Under the pieces are notes generated by a model, which saw nothing but the letters and a program-made list of their open reading frames with translations, made no database searches and had not been told where the DNA came from. From Thermaceae bacterium (GTDB lineage: Bacteria; Deinococcota; Deinococci; Deinococcales; Marinithermaceae): DNA of 36,254 nucleotides. How positions within the stretch are numbered: the stretch's first letter is position 1; each line of letters starts with the position of its first letter. Shown piece by piece: positions 1 through 7,866 of the stretch. The translations under genes were made by a program, and so were the position numbers. Location: positions 1-36,254 of the forward strand of contig JALSQD010000045.1 in assembly GCA_026985615.1 (NCBI GenBank), read 5' to 3'.

Positions 1-2
1 GG

Positions 3-1718
3 GCCTGCAGCTACGGTGCGGAATCAAAGATCTACGACGTTCAGGGCGAGCGCTATTACTTCTACTGGCTCGACGTGGTTCCCCCGCGCGGGCGCTACCT
101 CTACCTGGTGCAGTACCCCAAGGAGCTGTCGCAGAAAAATTGTGAGGCGATTGGGGGGATATTCAAGGATGACGAAGTCGCACCTCGGTGCTCTCTAGGA
201 GCCGGTTCAGCCGAACATGCCGTGGGAAGCATGGGTGCGTGGATACGGACGTGGATACGGACGCAAGATAGGCAGAGTCAAACACTCGAAAACGAGGACG
301 GGTTGAAAGTTGTCAGCGCCAATCTGGGTGATCGGGAATTAAAATATGACGTTGTCTGTGCTGTTGAAGGTTGTTATCCAGTGATCAGGCCCAACGATCA
401 CTACTGGAAGTTCGATCCGACAGACGATAAGAAGTGGGAATATCTTTGGTATGACTTGCTTAAGAAAAGACAGGCTGATGTCTATATGTTCCAGGAGATG
501 ATGGTCGAGAGTTACTATTGCGCCAGTGAGAAAATTGAAAACCCAAATCAGCATTTTTGCAATGGGCGTACACCAAGGACCAACTACATGGAATTGGCTT
601 TGCTTGAAGCTTTTGGGGTAAACTGGCGCGATCACTGGGATTACGTTTGCAAAGCATACGAGTGCATTGTGGTGAACACCGACAGGGTGGTCTTTGCCGA
701 CAAGAACGATCCGAACCTGACTCGTTACGTTTCCTTCCGCTGGGAGAACGATCAAGTGGTGGAGGGGGACGAGAACGACGCAGATTCTGGGATACTGTTT
801 GCAACGGTCTGGGTTAAGGGCAAGGACGGCACTTGGCGGGAAACGGTACTCGCCAACGACCATTTGCCGTCGCCTTTAGAACGTCACGGTGCCAAGCTGC
901 GGAAAGCGGCTCTCCTGCACCAAAACAACGCCATGTATCAAGGCCAGGGCGGCTACCCGTACTCCCTCGACCGCAAGCGCTCGGCAGTACCCCTGGGTTC
1001 TGGTTTTCTCCCAAGTACACCCGTTATTAAGTGTGGTGACATGAACACGAACGCCGCATCTAGTGTTCGCAATGCCGACCCAGATCAATTTGCGCTCTTG
1101 ACCAGCATCGCGTTCGCTTGCCCAACGGATGCCAATGTCGTACAGGATTCAAGCGTCTTTTCTCCGTATATGCGCGTCAGCAACAACTTTTACACATCTG
1201 TTGCTGGGGGGAAGATGTTCGATGTTTGTGCAACTACTGGTGAATACCTTGGCGACTCCGGCTTGGCCAGCATCAGCGGCACGACCAATGACGGAGTTGG
1301 GGTTGATCACAATGCGGTCCAAGCGGTGCTGCAGCATATCGACGATAGCGAAACCGTAGACGTTGCGGTTTCGCTGTGTCCCGAGCTCGCTGACAAAGCC
1401 AGTTTGAACGGGGACGGCGACTTTTTAAATGTTCCCACATGCGCTTGGCTTTCGGGACAAACATACGCAATGTTTGAAGGACCCTTATCACTTCCGCTAG
1501 AAACGGGTCCGGACGGAAAGCTCCACATGAAGGTTCCCAAAGCGCTCTACGATAAGGGATTCCTGGCCGATGTCAAGGGGGAAGGGCGATCAGGTTTGGT
1601 CGAGTCAGATTACAAGTGCAGCTCGGCTACGGGCAAATGCTGTAAAAACGATTTTTCACCAAGCCATCCATACCTGCCCATCAAGCCGGGGCAAACCGAA
1701 TACGAAATCTGCAACTAG
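3..1718 (+). CDS. Endonuclease/exonuclease/phosphatase-fold protein, 5' end outside window
   Basis: The reading frame is open from base 3, so the start lies upstream; a GTG at 75 is only an internal codon candidate. Motifs of the EEP (DNase I-like) metal-dependent superfamily appear in order: an Asn strand (VSANLG, near 315), FQE near 490 (metal-binding Glu), NDHLPS near 858, CGDMNTN near 1032-1052 and the terminal VDHN near 1302-1313. Such proteins cleave phosphodiester or phosphomonoester bonds; the substrate cannot be told. The C-terminal region is Cys-rich (several Cys after 1370), suggesting an exported, disulfide-bonded protein. The first ~115 bases have host-like high GC, then base composition drops clearly, which suggests a recently acquired body or fusion. 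Family confident, function open. Confidence 0.8.
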   Translation, partial: ACSYGAESKIYDVQGERYYFYWLDVVPPRGRYLYLVQYPKELSQKNCEAIGGIFKDDEVAPRCSLGAGSAEHAVGSMGAWIRTWIRTQDRQSQTLENEDGLKVVSANLGDRELKYDVVCAVEGCYPVIRPNDHYWKFDPTDDKKWEYLWYDLLKKRQADVYMFQEMMVESYYCASEKIENPNQHFCNGRTPRTNYMELALLEAFGVNWRDHWDYVCKAYECIVVNTDRVVFADKNDPNLTRYVSFRWENDQVVEGDENDADSGILFATVWVKGKDGTWRETVLANDHLPSPLERHGAKLRKAALLHQNNAMYQGQGGYPYSLDRKRSAVPLGSGFLPSTPVIKCGDMNTNAASSVRNADPDQFALLTSIAFACPTDANVVQDSSVFSPYMRVSNNFYTSVAGGKMFDVCATTGEYLGDSGLASISGTTNDGVGVDHNAVQAVLQHIDDSETVDVAVSLCPELADKASLNGDGDFLNVPTCAWLSGQTYAMFEGPLSLPLETGPDGKLHMKVPKALYDKGFLADVKGEGRSGLVESDYKCSSATGKCCKNDFSPSHPYLPIKPGQTEYEICN

Positions 1719-1893
1719 CTGGCATGCTTCGCCTTAGGGCACATGGTCGAAGAAAGCCTTTGTGCACTCGTCTCGGCGAAGGCGCTGCCCAACACGGTGA
1801 CGCGGCCTATCGGTACGGCGGACCCTGGCTCCAACGGCCGTTGGGGCACAGACGGATCTACCCATACCGGCAGGTTGCACGGACAACAAATCA

Positions 1894-1911
1894 GCCGCCG
1901 TCGCCGGCGGC
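1894..1911 (-). terminator. Possible terminator of tRNA-Ser
   Basis: A 7-bp GC stem (1894-1900 with 1905-1911, loop 1901-1904) lies just after the 3' end of the minus-strand tRNA and is followed on that strand by a weak T-rich stretch. The remainder of 1719-1915 shows no convincing gene. Confidence 0.35.
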
Positions 1912-1915
1912 CTTC

Positions 1916-2005
1916 TGGCGGAGGGGGCGGGATTCGAACCCGCGGTGCCCTGACGGACACACCGGTTTTCGAGACCGGCCCGTTCAACCACTCCGGCACC
2001 CCTCC
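1916..2005 (-). tRNA. tRNA-Ser(CGA), CCA encoded
   Basis: Read on the minus strand: 7-bp acceptor stem GGAGGGG (5' end at 2005) pairing with CCCCTCC (1920-1926), D-arm GCCGGAGTGG, anticodon loop TCTCGAAAA with anticodon CGA, a long class II variable arm, T-loop GGTTCGAATCC, discriminator G and encoded CCA (1916-1918). At 90 nt including CCA it fits serine tRNA. It precedes tilS-tadA on the same strand in the opposite sense of transcription order (it lies downstream of that gene's stop by four bases), so cotranscription from tilS is possible. Confidence 0.97.
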
Positions 2006-2009
2006 AGGC

Positions 2010-3578
2010 TCAGTTGTTGGGCTCGCGCAGGTCCGCGAAAAAACCCTTAAGGAGCATAGCACTTTCGCGCGCCAGGCGTCCACCCTCCAGCTCGATCGGA
2101 ACGTCCATGCCGTACCGGGTCACCGCACCCGCCTTGGGGTTCTCGATCCCCCAGACGACCCGGCCCACGCGGGCCTCGATCAGCGCGCCCAGGCACATGG
2201 GGCAGGGCTCGAGCGTCACGTAGAGCGTCGCCCCAGGCAGCACCTTTTCGCCCACCCGCTCCAGGGCGTTCTCAAGCGCCAAAACCTCGGCGTGGGCGGT
2301 GGCGCGGGTTCGCGCCTCCACCTCGTTGGCCGAGGCGCCCAGCTCCTTCCCGGCCGCGACCAAGACGGCTCCGATCGGCACCTCACCCCGACCTGCTGCC
2401 TCCCTGGCCAGCAGCAAAGCCCGCCTCATCCAACGCCCGTCTTCTTCCACGGGAAGAAAGCGCCAGACCCAGACGATCTCCCCCTCCCGCTCGGCCACCG
2501 GCCAGACCCGGCGCAGCTCGGGGGGCACCCCGCGCTCGGCCAGGAAGTCCACGAGCCGCTTGCGAATCCCCCCCGCCCGAACCCGGTCGCCAGGGCGCGC
2601 CGCCCGCACCGCCAGGCCGGCGGGCGCGTTCGCGGCGGAAAGGAGGTCGGGATCGGGCGGAATCCAAACGACAGCGCCCGCCGAGTGCCGCAGCACGAAG
2701 GGGCCCAGGCTCACGCTGGCGCCCGCCAACGCCTGCTCGGCCAGCTCGACGTAGCGGCGCTCGGGGCGCAGGCCCTGACGTTCCAGCACCCGGCGCAGGG
2801 CGCGGCGGCGGAGCGCATCCGGCGCCCGCAGCAGCGGGGCGGCGCGCAAGGCAAAGACCGGCTCGAAGCGTCGGTCGGGAACGATGCGTAACCGCGCCAG
2901 GGGATCGAGGGCCGCGTCGTCGGCCTGCTGGCTCTCGGCGTAGCGCAGAAGCGCCTCTCCGGCGCGTTCGAAACGGGCGGTCACCCGCGGCCAGACCTCG
3001 TGGCGCAGGTAGTTGCGGTCGAGGCAGATAAGCTCGTTGCTGGGGTCTTCGAGCCAGCGCTCGCCCCGCACCCTCAAGTAGGCGCGCAGTTCGGCGCGGG
3101 AAGCCTCCAGCAGCGGGCGCACCACTCGGCCCTTGCGGGCGCGGATGCCCAGGGCGCGGCCCGCACCTCGGAAGAGCTGCAGGAGCACGGTCTCGGCGTT
3201 GTCCTCCAGCGTATGTGCGGTGAGGATGCACGCGGCACCGTGTTTCCGCGCGACCTCGGCCAGAAAGGCGTAGCGCAATTCGCGGGCCACGGCCTCCAGG
3301 TTGCCCCGCTTGCGGCGGGCCACGGCCGCGGTGTCGACCCGGCGCAGCTCGCAGGAAAAACCCAACCGCGCAGCCAGCTCGCAAACGAAGCGGGCGTCGG
3401 CTTCCGATCCGGGCCTCAGCGCGTGGTCCAGGTGCGCCACCACCGCCTCGCGGCCGCTCTGGTGCAGCAAGTGGACGAGGGCCACCGAGTCGCCGCCCCC
3501 GCTCACCGCAGCGACCGCACGCCCTGCAGGGCAGAGCTCCTCGAGCCGCTTCTTGAACCGCCGCTCCAGATCGACCAC
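2010..3578 (-). CDS. tilS: tRNA(Ile)-lysidine synthase fused to tRNA adenosine deaminase (TilS-TadA)
   Basis: A 522-residue two-domain tRNA-modifying enzyme. Residues ~1-375 are TilS: PP-loop SGGGDS near residue 26, an ATP-pyrophosphatase fold that attaches lysine to C34 of the AUA-decoding tRNA-Ile, followed by the TilS C-terminal region. Residues ~382-522 are a full TadA deaminase, A34-to-inosine in tRNA-Arg: GEVPIGAV, zinc site HAE (H429, E431) and PCPMC (C459, C462). Both parts modify wobble base 34. I recall similar fusions in Deinococcus-Thermus, not verified here. GTG is the start that places the PP-loop correctly; an ATG eight bases upstream (3586) has a better-spaced GGAG but opens a different frame that stops after about 27 codons. 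Confidence 0.95.
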   Translation of the reverse strand: MVDLERRFKKRLEELCPAGRAVAAVSGGGDSVALVHLLHQSGREAVVAHLDHALRPGSEADARFVCELAARLGFSCELRRVDTAAVARRKRGNLEAVARELRYAFLAEVARKHGAACILTAHTLEDNAETVLLQLFRGAGRALGIRARKGRVVRPLLEASRAELRAYLRVRGERWLEDPSNELICLDRNYLRHEVWPRVTARFERAGEALLRYAESQQADDAALDPLARLRIVPDRRFEPVFALRAAPLLRAPDALRRRALRRVLERQGLRPERRYVELAEQALAGASVSLGPFVLRHSAGAVVWIPPDPDLLSAANAPAGLAVRAARPGDRVRAGGIRKRLVDFLAERGVPPELRRVWPVAEREGEIVWVWRFLPVEEDGRWMRRALLLAREAAGRGEVPIGAVLVAAGKELGASANEVEARTRATAHAEVLALENALERVGEKVLPGATLYVTLEPCPMCLGALIEARVGRVVWGIENPKAGAVTRYGMDVPIELEGGRLARESAMLLKGFFADLREPNN

Positions 3579-3599
3579 GTTCCCATGCTAACTCCGGAG

Positions 3600-3644
3600 A
3601 AGGCGCAAAACCCGCGCGCGGGCCTGAGTCACCCGACTCGTGAC
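3600..3644. other. Palindromes in the tilS/truD divergent spacer
   Basis: The 161-base gap between divergent tilS and truD holds a perfect 12-bp palindrome CCCGCGCGCGGG (3611-3622), followed on the minus strand by TTTT, and a short inverted repeat GAGTC-ACCC-GACTC (3626-3639). They could be a hairpin in the tilS leader or a regulator site; no gene is seen. Confidence 0.4.
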
Positions 3645-3727
3645 ACCCTTCCCCTAACCCGGACGCCGACGGGAAAGGGATTGTAGTCCATTGCTGCGCC
3701 CGGCGTATCCCGCACGGGTGCGGCGTG

Positions 3728-3733
3728 TAGGCT
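3728..3733 (+). promoter_or_regulatory. Leaderless -10 box for truD
   Basis: TAGGCT ends six bases before the GTG start of truD, the spacing expected if transcription starts at the start codon. No clear -35 is seen. Supports the GTG choice. Confidence 0.55.
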
Positions 3734-3739
3734 AAAGGC

Positions 3740-4819
3740 GTGGAGCCCGAACGCCTCGTCTTCGACTTCGACCGCTACCCCTACCTCACCGCGGCGCTTA
3801 CCGGCACCGGAGGTCGCATCCGCACGGAGATCGAAGACTTCACCGTCACCGAGGTCCCCGCCTATGCGCCGAGCGGCGAGGGCGAGCACCTCTACGTTTT
3901 CCTCGAAAAACGCGGCCTAACGACGCGGCAGGTCTTCGACCACCTGCACCGGGAGCTGCGCATCCCCGAAAAGGCCATCGGCGTGGCCGGGCTCAAGGAC
4001 AAACACGCGGTAACCCGGCAGTGGATCAGCCTGCCCGCGCGCTACGCGGACCGGCTTCCCCAGCTCGAGGAACTTCCGGGGGTGCGCATCCTCGAAACCG
4101 GGCTGCACACGAACAAGCTGGGCGTTGGTCACCTGCGCGGCAACCGGTTCGAGATCGTGATTCGTGACGCTGTTCCCGAGGCTTTGAGCCTGGCTAAGGC
4201 CGTACTTTTGGAGCTCGAGCGGACGGGCGTGCCCAACTACTACGGCCCCCAGCGTTTCGGCCTGGGTGGGCGCAACCCCCTGCGCGGCTACGAGCTGGTG
4301 ACCCGCGGCAAGGGTCGCGGCCGCCCCTGGCTCAAGAAGTTCCTGATCGGTTCGCTGCAGAGCTTGCTCTTCAACGACTGGCTGGCGCTGCGCCTGGAGC
4401 GCGGCCTCTACGACCGGGTGGTGCAGGGCGACGTCGCCAAGAAGCACGCCACCCGGGGCGAGTTCCTGGTCGAAGATCCCGAGGCCGAAAACCCGCGGGC
4501 CGCCGTGCTGGAGATCAGCGCCACCGGCCCGCTCCACGGCCGCAAGTACTTCGAGGCCCAAGACGACGCCCGGGCGCTCGAGGACGAGGTGCTCGCGGCC
4601 TACGACCTGACGCGCGAGCAGTTCCGCGCCCGCAAAGGAGCCCGCCGGCCCATCCGCTTTCCACTGGAAAACGCCAGCGCAGCCGCCACCGACGACGGGC
4701 TGAGGCTCAGCTTCTTCCTCCCCAAGGGAGCCTACGCCACCGTGCTCCTGCGCGAGATCATGAAAAAGAACCCCGAGGGCGCGGCCCCCGGGGAAGAGAT
4801 TGCGGAAGACGAGGTCTAG
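3740..4819 (+). CDS. truD: tRNA pseudouridine(13) synthase TruD
   Basis: A 359-residue TruD-family pseudouridine synthase, converting U13 of tRNA to pseudouridine. The catalytic motif GLKDKHA carries the nucleophilic Asp at residue 87; the family's N-terminal region (FTVTEVPAYAPSGEGEH), the NRF motif (HLRGNRFEI) and the YYGPQRFG motif are all present. Length is normal. The GTG start is supported by a -10 box six bases upstream. It is divergent from the tRNA-modifying tilS-tadA gene. Its last four bases overlap the stop codon of the convergent small secreted protein gene, and that gene's terminator is embedded in the truD 3' end. Confidence 0.96.
   Translation: MEPERLVFDFDRYPYLTAALTGTGGRIRTEIEDFTVTEVPAYAPSGEGEHLYVFLEKRGLTTRQVFDHLHRELRIPEKAIGVAGLKDKHAVTRQWISLPARYADRLPQLEELPGVRILETGLHTNKLGVGHLRGNRFEIVIRDAVPEALSLAKAVLLELERTGVPNYYGPQRFGLGGRNPLRGYELVTRGKGRGRPWLKKFLIGSLQSLLFNDWLALRLERGLYDRVVQGDVAKKHATRGEFLVEDPEAENPRAAVLEISATGPLHGRKYFEAQDDARALEDEVLAAYDLTREQFRARKGARRPIRFPLENASAAATDDGLRLSFFLPKGAYATVLLREIMKKNPEGAAPGEEIAEDEV
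4763..4793 (-). terminator. Rho-independent terminator inside the 3' end of truD
   Basis: Stem CCCCGAGGG (4771-4779) with CCCCCGGGG (4785-4793), one mismatch, 5-base loop. On the minus strand it is followed by TTCTTTTT, so it should end transcripts of the minus-strand gene at 4816-5268 although it lies within truD coding sequence. Confidence 0.7.
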
Positions 4820-5268
4820 AACTCGAAGCAGTAGCCCGCCTTGAAGTGCGAGACCACAACGCTAGGCGCGTCTCCAAAGCCGTAGGCATAGCCGACGTCG
4901 GCACTCAGCACGATGGGGTAACCCACAATCTTGTCGAGCTTGAGCATCCCGTCCAGGCGACCGTAGGCCTGCACACCGTCTTGGTAACGAAGCCCCAGGC
5001 CGCCGCCCAGACCCACCGGTAGGTTGGGCACGCGGTTGACGAAGCGCATCAGCGCCGCGCCCTGAATGCCGCCGGCGCCGTACTCGAAGTCGATGGTGGG
5101 ACGCAGGCGGCCCACGGGGGGCTGGTAGAGCTGGCAGTCCCAGGTGGCCTCGATGCCGCCGAGCCAACCGCCGGAGTAGCCTACCGAACCAGAGACCGAG
5201 AAAGTGCCCTCTGCAGCCATCGCTGCGAAGCCGAGGGTGAGAATGAGTGCTACGAGTACTTTTTTCAT
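4816..5268 (-). CDS. Small secreted, outer-membrane-barrel-like protein (paralogue 1)
   Basis: A 150-residue protein of unknown function. The start ATG at 5268 is preceded by AAGGAG seven bases upstream and gives a typical signal peptide (MKK, hydrophobic core, cleavage after AMA-A); a longer in-frame start at 5292 is less likely. The mature part is Gly/aromatic-rich with alternating polar and apolar residues and ends in Phe, as in small outer-membrane beta-barrels. It is clearly a paralogue of the next gene (shared GG-E, a single Cys in DC-x-x-YQP, GLGLRY-x-x-GVQAY, DAGYAYGFG-type patterns). TAAAGT upstream could be its -10. Barrel assignment is inference from composition. Confidence 0.75.
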   Translation of the reverse strand: MKKVLVALILTLGFAAMAAEGTFSVSGSVGYSGGWLGGIEATWDCQLYQPPVGRLRPTIDFEYGAGGIQGAALMRFVNRVPNLPVGLGGGLGLRYQDGVQAYGRLDGMLKLDKIVGYPIVLSADVGYAYGFGDAPSVVVSHFKAGYCFEF

Positions 5269-5322
5269 ACCAACGCTCCTTCCGATCATCACTTTACCGC
5301 CTAGCGCCCAAACTGTATAGCG

Positions 5323-5351
5323 AAAAACGGCCCCAGGCTTCCCGGGGGCCG
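5323..5351 (-). terminator. Rho-independent terminator after the second barrel-like gene
   Basis: Stem CGGCCCC (5328-5334) and GGGGCCG (5345-5351), ten-base loop, followed on the minus strand by TTTTT. It ends transcription of the gene at 5369-5809 and separates it from its paralogue. Confidence 0.85.
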
Positions 5352-5368
5352 CACGTACGAATGACTAC

Positions 5369-5809
5369 CTAGAAGCGGTAACCCAGTTTGAGCTGCGCCA
5401 CCACCGACTTGGGCGCTCCGCCAAAGCCGTAGGCGTAGCCCGCGTCTGCGCCCACGTAGAGGGGAAGGTTCACCAGGCTCGCGAGCTCGTACTCGATGTC
5501 GCCGCGGAGGTAGGCCTGCACGCCCGCCTCATAGCGCACGCCCACGCCGCCGCCCACCTTGACGCCGTCGGCCGCCTCGAAGAGGTGGCGCATCAGAAAG
5601 GCGCCCTGGAGGCCGCCACTACCGTAACCGAGGTCGATCGTGGAGCGGAGCGTGCCCTTGTTGGGCTGGTAGAAGCGGCAGTCGGCGCTAATCTCCACGC
5701 CGCCAAAAAAGCCGGTGCCGTAGGCGGCACTGCCCGCCACCGAGAAGTTGTTGCCCGAAGCCAGGGCCATACCAATCAACGCAAAAAGGACGATCCAACG
5801 TTTCATCAT
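5369..5809 (-). CDS. Small secreted, outer-membrane-barrel-like protein (paralogue 2)
   Basis: A 146-residue protein. The start ATGATG at 5809 has GGAGGT five bases upstream, a signal peptide (MMKRW, hydrophobic stretch, cleavage near ALA-SG) and a mature part rich in Gly and aromatics that ends in GYRF, the terminal Phe pattern of outer-membrane barrels. It shares with the gene at 4816-5268 the DC-x-x-YQP, IDLGYGSGGLQGA, GVRYEAGVQAY and GYAYGFG motifs over nearly the full length, so the two come from a tandem duplication. Its own strong promoter and terminator suggest an abundant, separately expressed protein. Family not recognised. Confidence 0.78.
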   Translation of the reverse strand: MMKRWIVLFALIGMALASGNNFSVAGSAAYGTGFFGGVEISADCRFYQPNKGTLRSTIDLGYGSGGLQGAFLMRHLFEAADGVKVGGGVGVRYEAGVQAYLRGDIEYELASLVNLPLYVGADAGYAYGFGGAPKSVVAQLKLGYRF

Positions 5810-5828
5810 GAAGTACCTCCGAGTTCCG

Positions 5829-5857
5829 ATGCTATAGAACCATGCCACGTGGGTCAA
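5829..5857 (-). promoter_or_regulatory. Sigma-A-type promoter for paralogue 2
   Basis: On the minus strand TTGACC (5852-5857) is followed after exactly 17 bases by TAGCAT (5829-5834), 19 bases before the start codon, with a GGAGGT site between. The -35 overlaps the stop codon of the upstream small gene. Confidence 0.75.
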
Positions 5858-6060
5858 GCCTCGGGGCGGGCGAAGCAGTCGGGGCGGTCGGCAGCGGGAT
5901 GTGCGGGCAGGAGCCCCCGCATGGTGAGCTCGCGCACCACAAATAGGGCGAAGTCCCAAACGCTAGCGTCGCTCCAGCCCTGCTCCTCCAGCCGGTCAAG
6001 CAGCAGCCCACGCGCGCGGGCCTCGTGGGCAAGGTCTTCCCAGTCCATGAGGACAAGCAT
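5854..6060 (-). CDS. Small acidic protein of unknown function
   Basis: A 68-residue ORF starting at ATG 6060 (alternative ATG at 6048). It is rich in Asp/Glu and Arg with amphipathic helical character (DWEDLAHEARARG, LLLDRLEEQGW, WDFALFVVREL) and no signal peptide or membrane segment. I do not recognise the family. A TATACT box (6088-6093 on the minus strand) 27 bases upstream overlaps the -10 of the divergent CLC gene. Its stop overlaps the -35 of the downstream barrel gene. Small but well placed between promoters. Confidence 0.55.
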   Translation of the reverse strand: MLVLMDWEDLAHEARARGLLLDRLEEQGWSDASVWDFALFVVRELTMRGLLPAHPAADRPDCFARPEA

Positions 6061-6086
6061 ACTCGAACGCCACTTTCTGGACAGCG

Positions 6087-6093
6087 TAGTATA
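6087..6093. promoter_or_regulatory. Overlapping divergent -10 boxes
   Basis: On the plus strand TAGTAT (6087-6092) ends seven bases before GTG 6100, giving a leaderless start for the CLC gene. On the minus strand TATACT (6093-6088) serves the divergent small gene. The two boxes share the same base pairs, so the promoters should exclude each other. Confidence 0.5.
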
Positions 6094-6099
6094 TGGTAC

Positions 6100-7866
6100 G
6101 TGCGCCCGCGCCGCATGATGCAACTCAACCCCACCAGCCGGATGCTCATCCTTAGCCTGCTCGTCGGCGTGGTGAGCGGGCTTGGGGCCATTACCTTCAA
6201 TATGCTGCTCGACTGGGGCAAAGAGCTCTTCTTGCACGGTCTGGCCCAGTACCAGCCGCCGGGGCTGCCGCGCGAGGGCGGCGTGCTCGAGGAGGTCACC
6301 GGCCCCTGGGGACGCTGGCTCATTCCCATCTCAACCACGCTCGGCGGGCTGATCGCCGGCTGGATGGTCTTTACCTTTGCCCCCGAGGCCGAGGGGCACG
6401 GCACCGACGCCGTGCTCAAGGCCTACCACCACGCCGGCGGCCGCATCCGCGCCCGCGTGCCGGTGATCAAGACCGTGGCCTCGGCCATCACCATCGGCTC
6501 GGGCGGTTCGGGCGGCCGCGAGGGGCCCATCGCCCAGATCGGGGCTGGCTTTGGCTCGATTCTGGCCCAGCTGCTGCACCTGGCCGACAGCGAACGGCGG
6601 GTGCTCGTCATGGCCGGCGCCGCCGGCGGCATCGGGGCCATCTTTCACGCCCCGCTGGGCGGCGCGCTCTTCGCCACCGAGGTGCTCTACCGCAAGCTCG
6701 ACTACGAGACCGACGTGCTCATCCCGAGCATCATCTCGGCGGTGACGGCCTACTCCATCGTGGGGTACTTCTACGGCTTCGGTTCGCTCTTCCTCACCCC
6801 GTCCGACCACTTCTCCAGCCCCCAGCACCTGCCGCTCTACGCCATCCTGGCGCTCTTCAGCGCCGCCGGCGCCTGGCTCTTCATCCGCATGTTCTACGGC
6901 ATGGCCGACTGGTTCCGCAGCCTCCCCTACGCCCCCATGCTGCGCACCGGCCTCGGGGGGCTGGCTGTGGGGCTGGTGGGCGTGGCCGTGCCCCAGGCGC
7001 TCGACGGTGGCTACGGCTGGCTGCAGCTGATCTTCATGAACCGCTTTCCCTTCGAGCTGCTGCTCCTCATCGCGCTGGCCAAGATGCTGGCTACCTCGCT
7101 CTCGATCGGCTCGGGCGGCTCGGGCGGCGTCTTCGGCCCCAGCGTGATCATCGGCGCAGCACTGGGCGGCGCCTTCGGGCAGCTCTTCCAGCAGACCTTC
7201 CCGGGCCTGGGGGTCAACCCCACCGACTTCGCGCTCGTGGGCATGGCCGCCTTCTTCGCCGCCGCGGCCAAGACGCCGCTCTCGTCGATCGTCATGGTGA
7301 CCGAGATGACGGGCTCCTACGGGCTGCTGGTGCCGCTCATGCTGGCCAGCTTCATCGCCTACCTCACGCTCAAACCCTCGGATACCCTCTACCGCTCCCA
7401 GGTGCCCGAGCGCATCGACAGCCCGGTCCACGCCCACGAGTACCTGCGCGCGGCGTTGATGAACCTGAAGGAGCGCGGCCTGCCCATCCCCAAGGACGTG
7501 CCCCTGCCCGATCTGGCGCGGCTCTTGGAAACCGGCCAGCCGGTCGTGCTCGACCCGGAGGGCGAGGAGGTGATGTTCACGCTCGAGCTCGGCCCCGATC
7601 ACCCCTGGGTGGGCAAGCGCATCTTCGAGCTTGACCTGCCCCCCGACGTGCTGGTGATCTCGGTCATGCGAGAAAAGGCGGACCGTGTGGTCATCCCCCG
7701 CGGCCACACCCGCCTAGAGGCGCATGACCGCCTGGTGCTCGTGGGCCCGGCCTACGCCTCCCACGAACTGATGGAGCGCCTGGCTCAGGAAACCGTGCGC
7801 CCCTCCGAGGCCTCCGAACAGCCCGGCGCGGGCGAGACCGCGAGCGAGAGCCGCTCCGAGAGGTAG
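6100..7866 (+). CDS. CLC-family chloride channel/antiporter with C-terminal RCK_C-like domain
   Basis: A 588-residue membrane protein. Residues ~15-440 form the CLC core: about ten hydrophobic helices, selectivity motif GSGGSGGREGP with the gating Glu about residue 141, and GGVFGPS near residue 345. The usual GSGIP motif reads EGHGTD here. The tail (about residues 475-565: FTLELGPDHPWVGKRIF, LVLVG) resembles a TrkA-C/RCK_C regulatory domain instead of the CBS pair common in CLC proteins. It moves chloride (channel or proton-coupled) across the inner membrane. GTG 6100 is chosen because a TAGTAT box sits seven bases upstream; ATG 6115 is the alternative. The 3' end overlaps the convergent hydrolase-like gene by 82 bases. 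Confidence 0.93.
   Translation: MRPRRMMQLNPTSRMLILSLLVGVVSGLGAITFNMLLDWGKELFLHGLAQYQPPGLPREGGVLEEVTGPWGRWLIPISTTLGGLIAGWMVFTFAPEAEGHGTDAVLKAYHHAGGRIRARVPVIKTVASAITIGSGGSGGREGPIAQIGAGFGSILAQLLHLADSERRVLVMAGAAGGIGAIFHAPLGGALFATEVLYRKLDYETDVLIPSIISAVTAYSIVGYFYGFGSLFLTPSDHFSSPQHLPLYAILALFSAAGAWLFIRMFYGMADWFRSLPYAPMLRTGLGGLAVGLVGVAVPQALDGGYGWLQLIFMNRFPFELLLLIALAKMLATSLSIGSGGSGGVFGPSVIIGAALGGAFGQLFQQTFPGLGVNPTDFALVGMAAFFAAAAKTPLSSIVMVTEMTGSYGLLVPLMLASFIAYLTLKPSDTLYRSQVPERIDSPVHAHEYLRAALMNLKERGLPIPKDVPLPDLARLLETGQPVVLDPEGEEVMFTLELGPDHPWVGKRIFELDLPPDVLVISVMREKADRVVIPRGHTRLEAHDRLVLVGPAYASHELMERLAQETVRPSEASEQPGAGETASESRSER

Noticed and set aside
3586..3586. ATG with good GGAG spacing as tilS start
   Set aside because: Out of frame with tilS; its own frame stops after about 27 codons.
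6331..7707. Minus-strand frame of 458 codons opposite the CLC gene
   Set aside because: His/Glu/Gly-rich antisense frame; no motif or ribosome-binding site.
7707..7866. The overlap of the CLC and hydrolase-like 3' ends as a sign that one of them is false
   Set aside because: Both proteins have clear family patterns outside the 82-base overlap; only the very C-terminal tails overlap.
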